Program-made: the position numbers and the translations under genes
Origin: Crotalaria pallida
Taxonomy: Eukaryota > Streptophyta > Magnoliopsida > Fabales > Fabaceae
Assembly: GCA_037953625.1 (NCBI GenBank)
Contig: CM075654.1
Location: forward strand, 23,863,501-23,927,500
Direction: 5' to 3'
Length of the DNA: 64,000 nucleotides
Shown here: one piece after another, positions 1 through 13,004 of the stretch
Layout: each line of letters begins with the position of its first letter
Position numbering within the stretch: the stretch's first letter is position 1
The notes under the pieces: generated by a model
What the model saw: only the letters and a program-made list of their open reading frames with translations
Database searches by the model: none
Told to the model about the DNA's origin: nothing

Positions 1-1478
1 TTTTAATTCCTTTTATTTCTTTAAATGATGAACGACATACAATCAATATCAAGCAAGTACCTTATACTATCTATTCACTAATGTAAGGACTAAACCCGAA
101 GTACCAAAGTGCCTTAAAACAGAAATCCCTTTTTAAAACAGAAACCCTTTTTAAGGCAATAGATAACTTAAAACAATTCCTTTTAGAAATCAAGAAATTC
201 TTTTTACAAAGCATAACTTACAAATCACTCCAATACTCGAAAACCTTTAAGAATACATTTTTATTTCCATGAAAACCACACTATAAAGCTTATATAACAA
301 CTACCACCTTCACACGCTTATACATAAACAAACACTCAAACATATTTTTACATTTTGACTAACCTAGATGTCCTAATTCTTATAATACTTCAAAAGACAA
401 TTCAAACTTTATAAAAGTCATGCATGAATTATTTTAGTCCTTATAGTTACACCTAAATTACTTAGAGATAGAAAAGCATTTATCAATATACAAACTCTTT
501 TATACCAGAAAAATTATCAACATGATACTCATACCCCAATATATACACACACGCACATTAATTCAAAATCATTTTTAGAATTACTTAAATCAATTTATCA
601 AAGTTGTACAGTACTCACATACAAACTTTAAACTCATTTTTCTCTTAAACTATAACTCTAAAAATTAATCTACTTTTTCCTATACATCACATACAAGTCC
701 TATTATCTACTTGACATATAAATATTATATATTCACATCCAAAACAATTCTGGACAGCAAGGAAAAATAGAGTAGCTTTAATTCAAAATTACCCTAAAAA
801 GCATCTTTTTCAATTTATTACTAAAGGATACATACACTAAGGTCTAAAAGTAAGGTTAAACTAAATAAAATAATATTTTTACTTTATAAAACAATTCTGG
901 ACAGTAGCCTAATTACTTTAATAAAAATCATTCTTCCATTTTTTTACAAGCACAAACAACATTTCCTTTAAACACATATACAACCTTTCTTATACGTATT
1001 CTAAAATTACTTTTAAAAATCTACTTTTTAATCCTAAATACTTATACTACAAGATTAGCATGAAATTTAAATTTTTAATCATTCAAGAACAAGTCATAAC
1101 ATCAATGCCACACATTTCACATTTTTGGACAGCATGCATACTCAAACTTAAAAATTCATTTTCTCTTAAACAGAGAGTTGAAAACACATGCCGTTTTTTC
1201 CTAAATTCTTATTACAACTTCTACTACAATAAAATGACTAAAATTAAACTAAATAAAATGATTGCATCTGCTGTACAGCCACTGAAAAAGTTGCATTAAT
1301 TCAAGAAGTTCAAGTAAAACAATCCAAAACAATTATACACAATTCCTACTTATGCCAAAGACTTTAAAACACTATTATTTCAAATAAAACATTACTTTTT
1401 CATACATTCTAAATTCTGGACAGCAACTTAATATTTTTATTTAAATTACTTTAATCAATCAAAAATACTCATTTCTGT
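1..1478. repeat. AT-rich degenerate repeat region with recurring GGACAGCA motif
   Basis: No gene is supported here. The stretch is strongly AT-rich, and the short motif (T)TGGACAGCA or a close variant recurs near 752, 898, 1127 and 1418. The same motif and neighbouring phrases recur at 10600-11700, on the far side of the 1479-9588 block, so the two stretches look like parts of one older repeat, probably the LTR or noncoding part of a gypsy-type element. The only ORF of note (1060-1299) has no recognisable content. Confidence 0.45.
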
Positions 1479-1752
1479 GATGTCCTAGGGCGAGGAGAAC
1501 CTCTAAGGAGGGGAAATCTACCTTAGAGGGGACTCTGCCTAGGGTTTATGTGTGATGTTTGTTGGGAGTCCTCTAGTGGCCAAAGGGGAAGCCAAAGAGA
1601 TACCCTAATCACTGGTGTGTGAGGGTGGCGATTAGGGTAAGAGGACGTACCTTTGCCCCATGTAGTACTGAGCTACTTATAGGGGGGAGCTGGTTGCCCT
1701 AATGGGCCAACTTGGGGCCCAAGTAGGGCCAGCCTGTAATGAGCTAGGAGTG

Positions 1753-1864
1753 GTGCGCTGTCCTTCCGGATAAGGATGGGGTGCGCTGTCCTTCCGGATA
1801 AGGATGGGGTGAGCTGTCCTTGCGGATAAGGCTGGGGTGAGCTGTCCTTGCGGATAAGGCTGGG
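1753..1864. repeat. Tandem repeat, 4 x 28 bp
   Basis: Four consecutive 28-bp units contain GCTGTCCTT(C/G)CGGATAAGG. Units 1 and 2 are identical to each other, as are units 3 and 4, and the pairs differ at three sites (GCGC/GAGC, TTCC/TTGC, GGAT/GGCT). This suggests duplication of a diverged two-unit block or separate duplications of each type. Confidence 0.9.
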
Positions 1865-2078
1865 GGACGTCATCACGTCCTTGGTGTCGGAATCTTTGGG
1901 GTGATGTCGGACCTGGGAAGACGTACGGAGATCGGACCTGAGCAGAGGCATGAGGTCGGCCTGTATCTGGCGCTTGTTCGGCCGTTGAGCCCTGAGCTCG
2001 GCCAAGCGTTCAGTAGGTCTCTTGTTAGGTCCTTGAGCTTTTAGCGGGGTTTATGGGGAGCTCGGCCTAGCCAGGTCC

Positions 2079-2229
2079 ACCACATAAGCCCCCCAGCTCG
2101 GTCAAGGCTATTTGAGGCTTGCTCCGAGGTCGTGGTTTAGATATCTTCCCGAAGTCCATCATTTTACGGTCGAGTTTACCACATAAGCCCCCCAGCTCGG
2201 TCAAGGCTCTTTGGGGCTTGCTCCGAGGT
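2079..2229. repeat. Direct duplication of a 52-bp segment, 99 bp apart
   Basis: The segments 2079-2130 and 2178-2229 both start ACCACATAAGCCCCCCAGC and end TTGCTCCGAGGT, with two mismatches in the middle. They sit in the noncoding leader of the LARD-like block. Confidence 0.9.
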
Positions 2230-3036
2230 TTCGGAGGGTTTCAGGACTTGGCCATCTGGTCAAGTGGAAGGACTGGTTCCAGCTGTCTCCACCTTAACGT
2301 CAGAGTACACTTGACAGCTGCCCATTTATCTAGTACCGATGTGCTACCTGACACGTGTCCAAAAGCTCTTTTTTCGAAGTGTCACTATCATTGTGACGTT
2401 ATTCGAGATCCTCGAATCTTGTGGCCGTGCGCCACGTGCCTCGATCCTAGGGGTTAGGCCCATTATTCAAAACTGGAGGGAAAACCGCTTCTTTTCAGTT
2501 TTACCCAGAGTGTCCTTTTTTCCTCCTTCACTGTCCCCGTCTCTTCATTTGTCTCTCATTTACCATTATCTTCTTCGACTAGACAAGGCTCCCCTTCTTT
2601 TTTCACTTCTGCAGATCTCTCACTATACTCAAAGGTTCCTCCTATATTTCGTTTCTTCTTTGCTACTTCTAGACTTTGCTTGATCCCTTGTATTTCTTCC
2701 TTTTCTTTACGGAGGGGCGTGTCTTCCGCTGCTTGCGAGTTGCTTCTGCATTTGATTTGTTTCTGCACTCTGCAAGGTACTTACTTCGTCTCTTCCTCTT
2801 TTGAAATAATTGCTGTTTTGGTGCCTTCATAGGTTTCCTTTTCTGGTTTTTGTGCATAGTTTCTGATTTTGATCCTATATTTTGGTTTTTCCTCAAGGGG
2901 TAGGGTTAGGATTTCAGGATTTCATAGGTTTCCCACTTTCTAATTCTTAGGGATTTCAGGATTTCTTTTGGGGGTTTTAATTTCGCTGTTTTGTGGGTTT
3001 ATTCACAGTGGGTTCAAGGTATAAACTAGGTTCAAT

Positions 3037-5354
3037 ATGAGTAATGAATGGCTTAGGAAATGGGCTGGGATGGTTCTTCTTTCGTCAAGCAGTAGTGAGG
3101 AAGAGGACGGTTCCTCTTCTTCCTCCTGCTTGTCCACGGAGGTGGATGAGATGCTGCGGCGCAGGAGGGAGTTTGGGCGGAAGTACGAGCGGCGGGTTCT
3201 GGAGGTTGACCCCGTCGAAGTCGTCTACCCTCGGAACTCCAAAGAGAAACGAAAATGGATTAAGGAGTATGCTTGGGCTGAGTTTGTAGATGGCAGAGAG
3301 CGTGCCGATTACGAGAGGATGGAAAGGGAGAAATTGTTTGAACGGGGGGTACCTGTGGAAGAGGGGAGATGCTCGCCCCTCAGGACTACCTCGAGGGGGT
3401 TTTCGGGTGGTTTATTTTTCGGACCCGGAGAACTAACATCGAGATCCCCTGTCCTTCCGCAGGTACTATGGCTCCTCGGAAGTGCATCGTCCGACCTGAA
3501 CTGTACCCTGCTCCCTTTGATGCCGAATTATACACTTGGGTTGACGTGGAGCCCAAGGGAGTCCAATCCAACTTAGTTTCAGATGACCAGCTCATGGCAG
3601 TGCGGGAGGTCGTGCTTCCCAGCTCGGGGGATGCTGGTGATAACTACAAAATTCTACCCTGCTCAGCCAATGACAGGATTTGTTCTCGGACTGACAATAA
3701 CTCTTTCTTCTTCTACGCCGACCTTATTCAAAATTTAGGGGTGAGCTTGCCTTTCACCGACATAGAGATTAGGGTATTGAACGAACTCGGCCTGGCTCCC
3801 TCTCAGCTCCATCCCAATACTTGGTCTTTTCTCCGAGCCTTTCAGATATATTGTAACGCTAGGAACTTGGTTTGCACAGCTCGGCTCTTCCTGTGGGTAT
3901 ACAATCCGTTCGTTAGTAACAAGGAGGGTGTCTCAGGTCGGCTTTGGGTATCGACCAAGGCTCGAGGTCGTTATGGGCTTTTTGGGATGTTCTCTGAATC
4001 ATGGAAACAATTCAAACCGCGCTTCTTTAAGTACCAACATGTGGGTTCTGGTCGCCCCTGGTTTATGGGAGAAACGAAACCGAGATTTCCCTTAGAATGG
4101 ACACAAGAATTTTTCATCCGACATTCGGAGGCACCTCAACGGTGGTCAGGGACGACCTTGGATGCCGATGAGGCTGTTACAGCCTTCCACTTTCAGACTG
4201 AGTACCGAGCTCGCAAGTCTCAGCTTGATATAGGAGTGTTCATGACGTGCCCAGTCCGAGAAGTCTTAACAAACATTGGTAGATAGCTTTTCACTTTTTT
4301 ACCTTTGTAATCTATTCTTTTTGTCTTTTGCTGATTTCTTTGTTTCTTTTCTTTGTGTTTTGCAGAGAAATATTGGGCCAACATGTCTTCTAAAGCGATG
4401 AGGGCTGCCTTGGAAGCGCGCAAAAAGAAGGCTTCCACATCTCCTGCTGCTGTTGTCGTCGTTGCCGAGGTGGCAGCCACCGAGGTCACTGCTGATGCGA
4501 CCTCGACAGGTTTTGGTCCTCTTCAACCTACTCCGCCCGCCGTTATCCTTGCGCAGGCTCCTCAACCGGCGGCTAGCTCGGACGTAGAGATGGTTGTCGC
4601 GCCGAGCTCGCCTGCTCAGGGCCGGGGATCTGAAGGTTCTTCCCGACCTCCAGTAGTCACCGTCAGTCCCTCATTTAGAGAGGGAATTCTGAAGATGTCG
4701 GGGGTTGAGTGGAAGAAGAAGGCCGAAGACTTTGCTATTCAGATGAAAAGGGCCTGTACCGTGTTTAGTGTTCTATCCGAGGTTGCTGACGATGTGGCAG
4801 AGGGTATATCACCCGCTCAGAAGAAAGCTCGGTTGGAGGCTGCGGCGGAGGTGGAGGATCTAAGACAGAGGAAGAAAGCGGCCGAAGAGAAGCTGGCGGA
4901 GCTGGAAGAAAAACATCGGCAACATATCGCGGAGCTCCAAAAGCAGAATGAGGAGGCCATGGCTCAGATGAAGGCTGAGGTTAGGGAGGCTGGTCGGCAG
5001 GAGGGGTTGGCCGAGGTGGAGAAAGTTAGGACCCTGCTGAAAAGGAGGGCTGCCCAAGCACTTAAGCACAAAGTGGCGGAACAGGAAGCTGATTTCCAGT
5101 TTGAGAAAGCTGGAAACAAAATCTTCGCCAGTGCGGTGGAGCAGGTTCTGCACTTGAATCCTGGTCTCCGAATTAGGGTGGTTGGGGCTAGTGCCGCCTA
5201 TGGGGTAGAGGATGGAAAGATGGTGGATTATGGGAGAGATAGGGCCGAAGTTGATCTTGACCAGCCTGAGGAGAATCTTCCTGACCCCCTGGCCGAGAGA
5301 ATGGAAGAAGATTTTGATCCGAGGTCGGTTGTGTTATCCGACGTAGAGGATTGA
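3037..5354 (+). CDS. Putative plant transposon-type protein of a LARD/Tat element
   Basis: The main conserved part is read from 3463 to 4278. It contains a segment rich in the pattern SLPFTDIEIRVLNELGLAPS followed by QLHPNTWSFLRAFQIYC, which I recognise as the 'putative gypsy-type transposon' domain of many plant Tat-related elements. An 87-bp intron (4279-4365, GT..TTTGCAG) joins it in frame to a second part (4366-5354) with an Ala/Val-rich linker, a long Glu/Lys/Ala coiled coil (about 4840-5110) and an acidic C-terminus. An N-terminal segment begins at ATG 3037 (MSNEWLRKW, then Ser- and Glu-rich) in another frame, so it needs either a first intron ending at the CCGCAG acceptor at 3462 (a weak donor at 3407 gives the right phase) or it has been frameshifted. 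The product is probably nuclear or nucleic-acid associated, but its function is unknown. Confidence 0.5.
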
Positions 5355-6830
5355 CATGGCGTAAGTCCCTTATGCTGGGCAGCATGATTTTTCTTTGTAA
5401 CAACTTTGTTGGATATGCTGACTATCACCTGATAACAGTTTGTTTTTAACTTAATGCAAGTTCATATTTTGCTTAACTTGTTGCATAAAAAATTTGTGTG
5501 CAAGTTATTTGTCACTTGTTGCATACGTTGAAAAAGTTTTTAGGCAACGCGAGATAGTGAGATCTGTTGCGTGGTTTTACATCGTTGTTTACGCAAGTAT
5601 TAAGTTTAACTTGTGACGTATAACGAATTATTAAGGGCCTTGGTCTGTGAAGCTTTCTCACACCCAAGTCACCCATGATCGTTTTAAGGTTTAGATCGGG
5701 TTACTCAGTAAGTGCAGTAATCTTATAAGGTTTCCTCTGGAAAGAGGTGCTGTATATAAGGGCATACGGTAGGGAACTCGGAACATCCCGTCTTGGCCGA
5801 GGTGGGTGTCCTCTACCCCGATGTGGAAGAGGTTGCTGAGTGAAGTGATGTAAAAACATTTCACTGCAAGCTGTACATCATCGGGTGTCCCTTGTACATT
5901 GTGCATATGAGCCGATCTCCTTTGGGAGATGTAGGCTGTGCATAGCGCCATGCAACATTTAGGTGGCTAGTGCTAAATGAGAAGCTAGTACGTACGTATA
6001 TAAAACTGTGGCACTTGAGTAAAGGGCAAGTTTGTATTTCATTGATTAGATGTCAGAATACATTGCCTTTTGAAAATAAACTTGGTATTTCATAGTGGTG
6101 GCACTCTGGCCGACCTTGGAAAGATGGATATCTCACAATGAAAGGGTGTTATGGCCGAACTTAAAAAGGTGGATATCTCACAATGAAAAGGCACGCTGGC
6201 CAAACATTAATTAAAAAGCCTAAACTGATAGGCAAACATTTTGATTAGGAATTTAAATAGAGCTTTTTGGTAACCGTGACTTGCTTCTGAGGTAAACCTG
6301 TTTGGGCGATGTAGGTTCTCAGTAGGGTGGTGATCCAAGGGCTTTACTGAGTTCGGCTCCTTAGACAGTGTCCCAGAGTCTGTGCTTCGTGAGCACCTCT
6401 GTTGGGGTCTGCTTGTCTTAGAACCGTGCTCACACCCTTCGGGGACCGAGGCTCAGGTTTCACTTTTGGAGTGCTGATCTTCCGCGCTTGCAGGATCAGG
6501 ACATTTTGCTCCAGTGTTTGTTTCTGCTTTTTTCTTCTTAGCTGCCTCCTTCCGAACCGAGGAGGAATGCCTGGGATACTTAACCAGCTTGAAGCCACTT
6601 GGGGGCTGCCGAGTTTGTAGGAGGAGAAGGAGGTGTTTTTTGATTATGAAAAAGCTGTTGATCCCAGATCGGGTTTGGTCGGTAGGACCGTTGTCGTCTT
6701 GTTGTCCTGGACTCTCTTTTCTGACCTCGATGCCTAAAATTTGTCCTTTGGTCAAGGTTGGATCAGTGGATTCTTTCTGCTTCCTTTTTCCTTCCCGTAG
6801 ACTTGCATTATAGCAAATTCGGACTTCCTT
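5355..6830. other. Noncoding 3' part of the LARD-like block
   Basis: There is no supported gene in this stretch. It continues the mixed-composition sequence after the transposon-type gene, and its ORFs (6402-6620, 6514-6813 and reverse ones) overlap each other without family signatures. Two short near-repeats (GGCCGA..TTGGAAAGATGGATATCTCACAATG-like, near 6107 and 6150) are visible. Confidence 0.4.
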
Positions 6831-9588
6831 TTTCCGAAATCGTTTCCACCAAAATGACTACATTTCAATTAACAAAACAACTCTAAAAATCTTATAAAAA
6901 TGCAGATTAGTTCATTTTAACATACTTAAGTCAGTGACAAAGTTCCAGAATCATTGAACACACATAAATATCATTTATCAAAGTTAGAAACACACACATC
7001 ACCATTTCAGCAAAACATCATTTTATTCAACAAGTTTGTTCATTCATTTATTTTTATGAAAATCAATAATACAATCATACACACATAGTTTCATGAAGTC
7101 AACACATATTTATTCAAGAAAATTTAACTCAAAAGCTAAGGTCCAAACCGTGACCTTAACTAGGTTTTCTCAAAAGCATTTTCAAAGATTCAAGGCTTCT
7201 AAAAACAACTCCAAATCCAACAACAATTTCACATGACTCATCAAGCAAATAAAAACACAATCCTATCATGCATTTTCTACATAAAACCATGAGCATGCAC
7301 AAGCCTCTAAATAATTTTTATTTCATATTAAACACTTAAGATCAACATAAGTTCATGGAAATCACATACTCATCAATTAGACCTAAGAAAATTCTAATCT
7401 TTTCAATCAAGTATGCAAAACCGTAGCTAGCACATAAAGATCATAACATCACATAAATTCATTCATCTAAAGCATCATCAAATCTCAAGATCATGACATG
7501 CAAGAAGTCAAACAAAAGAAAATCAAGCTTTTAACCACATCATCATCAAAACCGTGACTTGTCCATGGTTTTCTTAAAAAGAGTTTTCTTAAAGATTCAA
7601 ACTTTCAAATCATACTTAGAATCTCAAGATAATCACATGCACATAACAAAATCCAACATCAAAACTTATAACCTAAAGATCAAGCCCAAACCGTGGCCAA
7701 CATAAAGGAAAATCATCAAGAAAAGTTCAATTATTTCAAAGGTCTCTATATCACAACTCAAACATCAAGTTCATCATAGATCAAGCATGGATCTAAACAT
7801 GCATGCAACCAAAAATATTAGGTCTTTGAAGAGTCTTTCATGAAAACTTAAAAATCAAGTTCTTTTTCAAAACACTTTTAAGAAATCAAGGAGGAAAACT
7901 TTAAGGTCATGGAGGAAAACATTTTCTTAACAAAACTTCAAGATCAAGTTTAAAAATCAACATGCATGGTGGTAAAACCTTTAGATCTAACACAAAAGCA
8001 AATATGCATCCACAAAATCAAAGTCTTTTAGAAGGAAAGCATGAAAATGAAAAAGAATCAAAGAAAAGGGTTTAAAACTTTTAGGTCATGAAACAAATTT
8101 CTTACTTAGTCATAAACTTTCAAAAATCAAGTCCAATTCCTTGGTTTCTCTCCTCTCTCCTCACGGTTCACCACTCCTCTTCCTAGTCCATGGTCTTTCT
8201 CCTTCTCTTTTCACTATCTTAGCTTGATCTTGCTTAGGTTATGAGGTGTTCAAAGTTTGGTTCTCCCTTCCTCACAATTCGGCTACTCTCTATCTTGTCA
8301 CTAAGAGTTTGATTTCTTCTTAGTGTTGTGTTTGATTTGGGAAAAGAAATGGAAGAATGTGTGTTGATGAAAGGATGGAGGAGAATTCACTCACTCCCTC
8401 ACGGTTTTAGGGTTGGTGTGTGTGGGTGTTGGTGTTGTTTGAGAGAAAGGATGAATATGGAAGAATGTAGAATGAAAATGAACTCTCTCCCCTCACACGG
8501 TTTTACCCCTTTTCTTTTATCTTTCTCTACTTCCACTTATTTGCCATTAGGGGCTTGCATGGGGGTTTGTTTGCAATTTCCTTGGTCTTGGTTTCCTTCC
8601 CACGGCTCACCCTTCTTTTTCTCTTTCTTTCCTTCTTTTCCTCCCTTTGAGTCATGCTTAGGTCATGAGAGTGATGTCACTAGTTTGACTAAAATGCGTG
8701 CAACTTAATGACTAAGCAAAGCTATTTGGTAGCCAAGTGTCACCTAGCATTCGGCCACATGGAAGGTTTAGGATAGGTTAGATTAGCTAATTAGGTTTAA
8801 GACACTAATTAGGGTTCAAATCATGATTAGGGTGGGATTAGGTTAATTAATCTAGGTTTAGTCCACTAATCCTCAGTGATTAGGGCTTAATCAAGGATTA
8901 AGGTGCTAATCAAAACTTAATCTTTTCTAACATAGGTTTATGGAAAGCTAATTCTAGGTTAGCTCACTAACCTTAAATGTTTAGGGTTTAAGAGAGTGAT
9001 CGATTAAGTGCTCAATCAAGGATTAAGAACTCGATTAGGGTTTAATCAAAGATTAGGATACCAATTAAGGTTTTGAGAAATGATTCTAGATCAAGATAAT
9101 TTGGACTTTGATTTCTTTGAAGCTTGGAGTGAAAATAATTTTCCTTCTTAAAACCATAAAATCATATAAATCAATTAAGAAGACAAAATCTCAATAAAAA
9201 CCTCAAGCAATATGATTCACTGAAAACCTTAGAAGATCAAGCACATAAAATCACACACAAGTAGATTAAATTTCAAAGCATAAAAACCCATCATGAATCA
9301 AAACTCTTTTAAATCAATTTTCAAATCAATTAGGTTAAATCTATAAAAATGCACAAAGAGATTCATTTCTCAAATGAAATCTCAAATAATAAAATTACTC
9401 TAAACTCAATAAAATCATTTGCTTAAACTCTATAAAAATCTTTGTTTACCAAAATTCCGTAAAATCGAAAATTGATTACGTAATCGAATAAAATATTCAT
9501 CGAAAACCATTTGTAAAACAATATCTCAAAATTTCTCTTTAATGAAAACTTATTTATTGTCGTTAGGAAAATAGGGGATGTCACAGGG
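6831..9588 (-). repeat. Probable old gypsy LTR, minus orientation, incomplete left border
   Basis: Read on the minus strand, 9588 begins TGTGACATCCCC, the usual start of plant Tekay/Del-type LTRs (compare the starts at 14990 and 27109). The stretch is AT-rich and carries repeated AAACCGTGAC phrases (7147, 7551, 7688) and a run of GATTAGG/CTAATC phrases (8780-9060) like those in the 11884-14990 LTR. I see no matching terminus on the left and no polypurine tract to its right, so this could be a truncated or solo LTR. No protein-coding gene is supported; ORF 8328-8708 lies inside it. Confidence 0.35.
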
Positions 9589-11883
9589 TGTCGGTCGATC
9601 CATTCTAAGTCGCGCTTCTAACGGAACTCGACCTTAGTTAAACTTATAAACTTCCTCATCATCCAACAACTCATCCGTGTATAGTGGAATCCGAATAAGT
9701 CTCATCATCATCGTCGGCATGTCCTTCAAATCGTGCAAGTAGGGAAAACTTTTCACTAATCCCATATGTCAAAGCATCTTCACTATACGGGTACGAATCT
9801 TGTATCACGTTAATGTTTTATGAATTGTGCCTTACTACGTAAGGACTTATGCCCAACAGGGGACTTACATATTTCTCTTGTATCTTTTATAATTCCAAAA
9901 ACTCTTTAACATCATTAGAACAAACTCTTTTCTCAAGAACAAAACATCATTTCTTCAACAGGTTTTTTATTATCCAACATAAGTTCAGAGGTCTTTCATT
10001 AGCAATAAAATCTCAAACTTAGATAGATTAAATCAATAAACATATATATATATATATATACATAATCAGTTCATTATATCATCATGCTATAGCAAATAAG
10101 GATCATGCATTTCAAACATCATTTAGTATTATGTGGTCTTAGTCTTTTTGTATGAGTGGTCAATCACACACTTGCAATTTGCCACCATACTACTATCTTA
10201 TATACCACTAAGTTTCGACCTTTGAGATGATCGAGAACGTCCTAATATAGATCCTAAATGCAACGGTGTCTTAGGAAAGCTTCTCTCTCACCTTAGAAGT
10301 CAGCAAGAACGTCCATCGTATCTGATCAACTTGGTCTACTACTCCGCTTACGCGTACATCGTTTTTAATCCTCAAATAAAGCACGACACCTTAACACTAT
10401 AGTACTATGTTATTTAACTTTATATGCACGGATAAAACTTTTTTGAACATACGGCATCATGCCCAACATAGTAAAGCCAAAAAACAAAAGCTCTTTCTCA
10501 AAATGTTCCAAACCTTTTTAAAACTTTAAACACATTACAATCTTATAAAAGTCATGATTACAATTCATATTACATAGATAATTCAATGCTGAATTTTTTG
10601 GACAGCATTACAAAAATTCAAAGGAAACGACTTAAAACTTCACAAAACTTACTCAAACTTTTTTGGCAATTAGTACTTTAAAATCCTTGAGTTTGAGACT
10701 AAAAGAAATCATTTATATTTAAAAATCACTTTTCAAACTCCAACAATTATCCCAAAGTTCCATACATTCATTACAACCTAAATTCCTAAGTTCTAAACAA
10801 AGAGATTAAGATACACTTTTAAGTAATTGCTAACATAAAATAGATTATTGGACAACAACATAATACTTTGTACAAATCATTTTAAAAAACACAAAAATTA
10901 GTTCACAACTTCATACACAAGTCACCATCAAAGTCCTAATGCATCATTATCCAAACTTGGACATCATATAAGCACAATGCCAATATCCAAATAAAATTAA
11001 CATAAAATTTTATCTAACAAATAACTTCACAAAATTTCATTTTCTAAACATCAAATCCATACCTTTTAAATCTTAGAACCTTTTTAGAAAAATTTGGGCA
11101 GCATAACAACACAATCACATTACCCAAAGAAAACCAATATAAAACTTTTATTGTTCAAATATCTTTACAAAATTATGCTTTCTAATTATAAAAGATATGC
11201 ATCATAAGTCTAAAAAGCATTTTTATAAATTTTCGACAACGTCAAACACTCATGCAAATTTCATTCACTGACACTCAAAGAAAATCTTTTTATCATCATA
11301 AAATTGACTTAAACTTTTTCCTACACCAAGTTAACACAAAAACCTAAGCTTAAACCGATACAAATCATTTTTAAATCAAAGTTACTATTGAAAGAAAACT
11401 TGGACAGCATACAAATTTTATTTTTAAATTTACTTTTCAAGCATCAAAATCATGCCAAAGTTACATACAAGTCATATTATCAAAATTCCTAAGTTCTACA
11501 CACAAGAATACATTTTTAAACTATTCTAACACAAAAATTAAATGTTGGATAACATTGAAATAAAATCTTATAAAGTTCATTAACATGCAAAGAAAACCTC
11601 CTACGTTACTATACTTTCAAGTACTCATTTTTCTAATAAGAACATATATCATAACATAACATTATTTTCTTATCATTTTTCATGAAAAACACATGTTGGA
11701 CAGCATTATAAAAATTTAATTTCCTATTCATTCATAAATTAAAGCTTATCATTATTTTCTTATCATTTAATTTTCTAACATGCAGAAAGCTTTTGAATAT
11801 AATCATGAGAATAATGGGCTTTTTCAAAGTAAAGTTTTTATTTTTCACAAATACAAAACTTTCTTCCAAATCTCAACAATACT
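9589..11883. repeat. AT-rich degenerate repeat region with GGACAGCA motif
   Basis: No gene is visible. The motif GGACAGCA or a near variant occurs at about 10600, 10855, 11096, 11402 and 11698, that is, every 240-310 bp. Phrases such as ATTCCTAAGTTCTA recur at about 10785 and 11493. This looks like a decayed tandem array or a long LTR related to 1-1478. The Tekay element at 11884 is inserted at its right edge. Confidence 0.45.
10042..10060. repeat. (TA)n microsatellite
   Basis: About nine uninterrupted AT dinucleotides within the AT-rich repeat region. Confidence 0.9.
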
Positions 11884-12694
11884 TGTCACGGGCTCATTTT
11901 CGAAAAGGTTTTCGATTTCGAAACATTTGGACCTGTATAGTTTTCCAAAATTAGGGTGGAAAAATTTTCTTTTTAAAACACTTGATTGGTAAGTAAAATC
12001 AAAGAGTTGAAATCCGGAAAGTTATAAGTCATTGAAAAGCAGTCGAGGGTTTTTGAAACAATTATTATTTTTGAAATGAAACCATTAGTCCCTCAATTGC
12101 AAGTTCTTTAAAAACTGATCAATACTGGATTCCAAAGTTCTTAAAAGCCAGCGGAATATTTAAATGCGTAAAGTGAACCTTAGTTGTAGATAAAAAGTCA
12201 TAAAGGTCTGATACATTTTAGATACAAGTCCACTGAGAATAAAACACTCTGATAATACCTTACAAAAATATTATTTATAATATGTTTAACTCAAAAGAAA
12301 AAGGGGTATCATCAGAGCTGGTTGATGGTCCACTGCAGCTACTCCATAGTCAGAGATCACCGGTTTCGTCCAACCCCAAACACCATCAAGGAGCGGACGA
12401 ATCTCGATGCAAGGCAGGCATCTGGCCATCACCTAAAAGGGTAGGAGAGTAAGCCTAACACAGTCGCATTATCGAATAAGCCTGAGCCCTAACATTCACA
12501 AACAGATAATAGCAGCAATCACCAGTGCAATAATGCATATACATATGAGCACACACCAGTTTAGTTATTATCTTTCAAATAAGTGGCATGATGCATGTAC
12601 ATGTTTCTCCAACTCCGAGGCCTCTACGTTCACCGGGTCCAGATCTGAGGAACGGTGTGTTCAAGAACACGGCACGGCTTACGGCACGTCTGCC

Positions 12695-13004
12695 AGCGTA
12701 AACGGCATGACTTACAGTGTTTCCACCAGCGTAAACGGCACGACTTACAGTGTTTCCACCAGCGTAAAAGGCACGACTTACAGTGTTTCCACCAGCGTAA
12801 ATGGAACGACTTACAGTGTTTCCACCAGCGTAAATGGCACGACTTACAGTGTTTCCACCAGCATAAAAGGCACGACTTACAGTGCGTCCACCAGCGTAAA
12901 CGACACGACTTATAGTGTTTCCACCAGCGTAAACGGCACGACTTACAGTGTTTCCACCAGCGTAAACGGCACGACTTACAGTGTTTCCACCAGTGTAAAC
13001 GGCA
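12695..13004. repeat. 33-bp minisatellite inside Tekay LTR, about 10 units
   Basis: Units of 33 bp contain GGCACGACTTACAGTGTTTC, with single-base variants between units. Because 33 is divisible by three, several frames stay open on both strands, for example an 11-residue repeat SVNGTTYSVST on the plus strand. The right LTR carries a homologous array with different unit variants. Confidence 0.95.

Larger units (their letters stand above)
1479..6830 (+). mobile_element. Tat/LARD-like retroelement fragment
   Basis: This block is clearly richer in G+C than its surroundings and carries an intron-containing gene of the kind found in large Tat-type retrotransposon derivatives (see 3037-5354). Upstream of the gene are two sets of direct repeats (1753-1864 and 2079-2229) in a leader or LTR-like region. 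I could not find a second copy of 1479-3000 downstream, so paired LTRs are not shown and both borders are estimates based on the change in base composition. No protease, RT or integrase is present, so the unit would be non-autonomous. An ordinary host gene with repeats around it is possible but less likely. Confidence 0.45.

Noticed and set aside
12695..13004. CRISPR-like array
   Set aside because: The 33-bp repeats are directly tandem with no unique spacers, inside a plant retrotransposon LTR.
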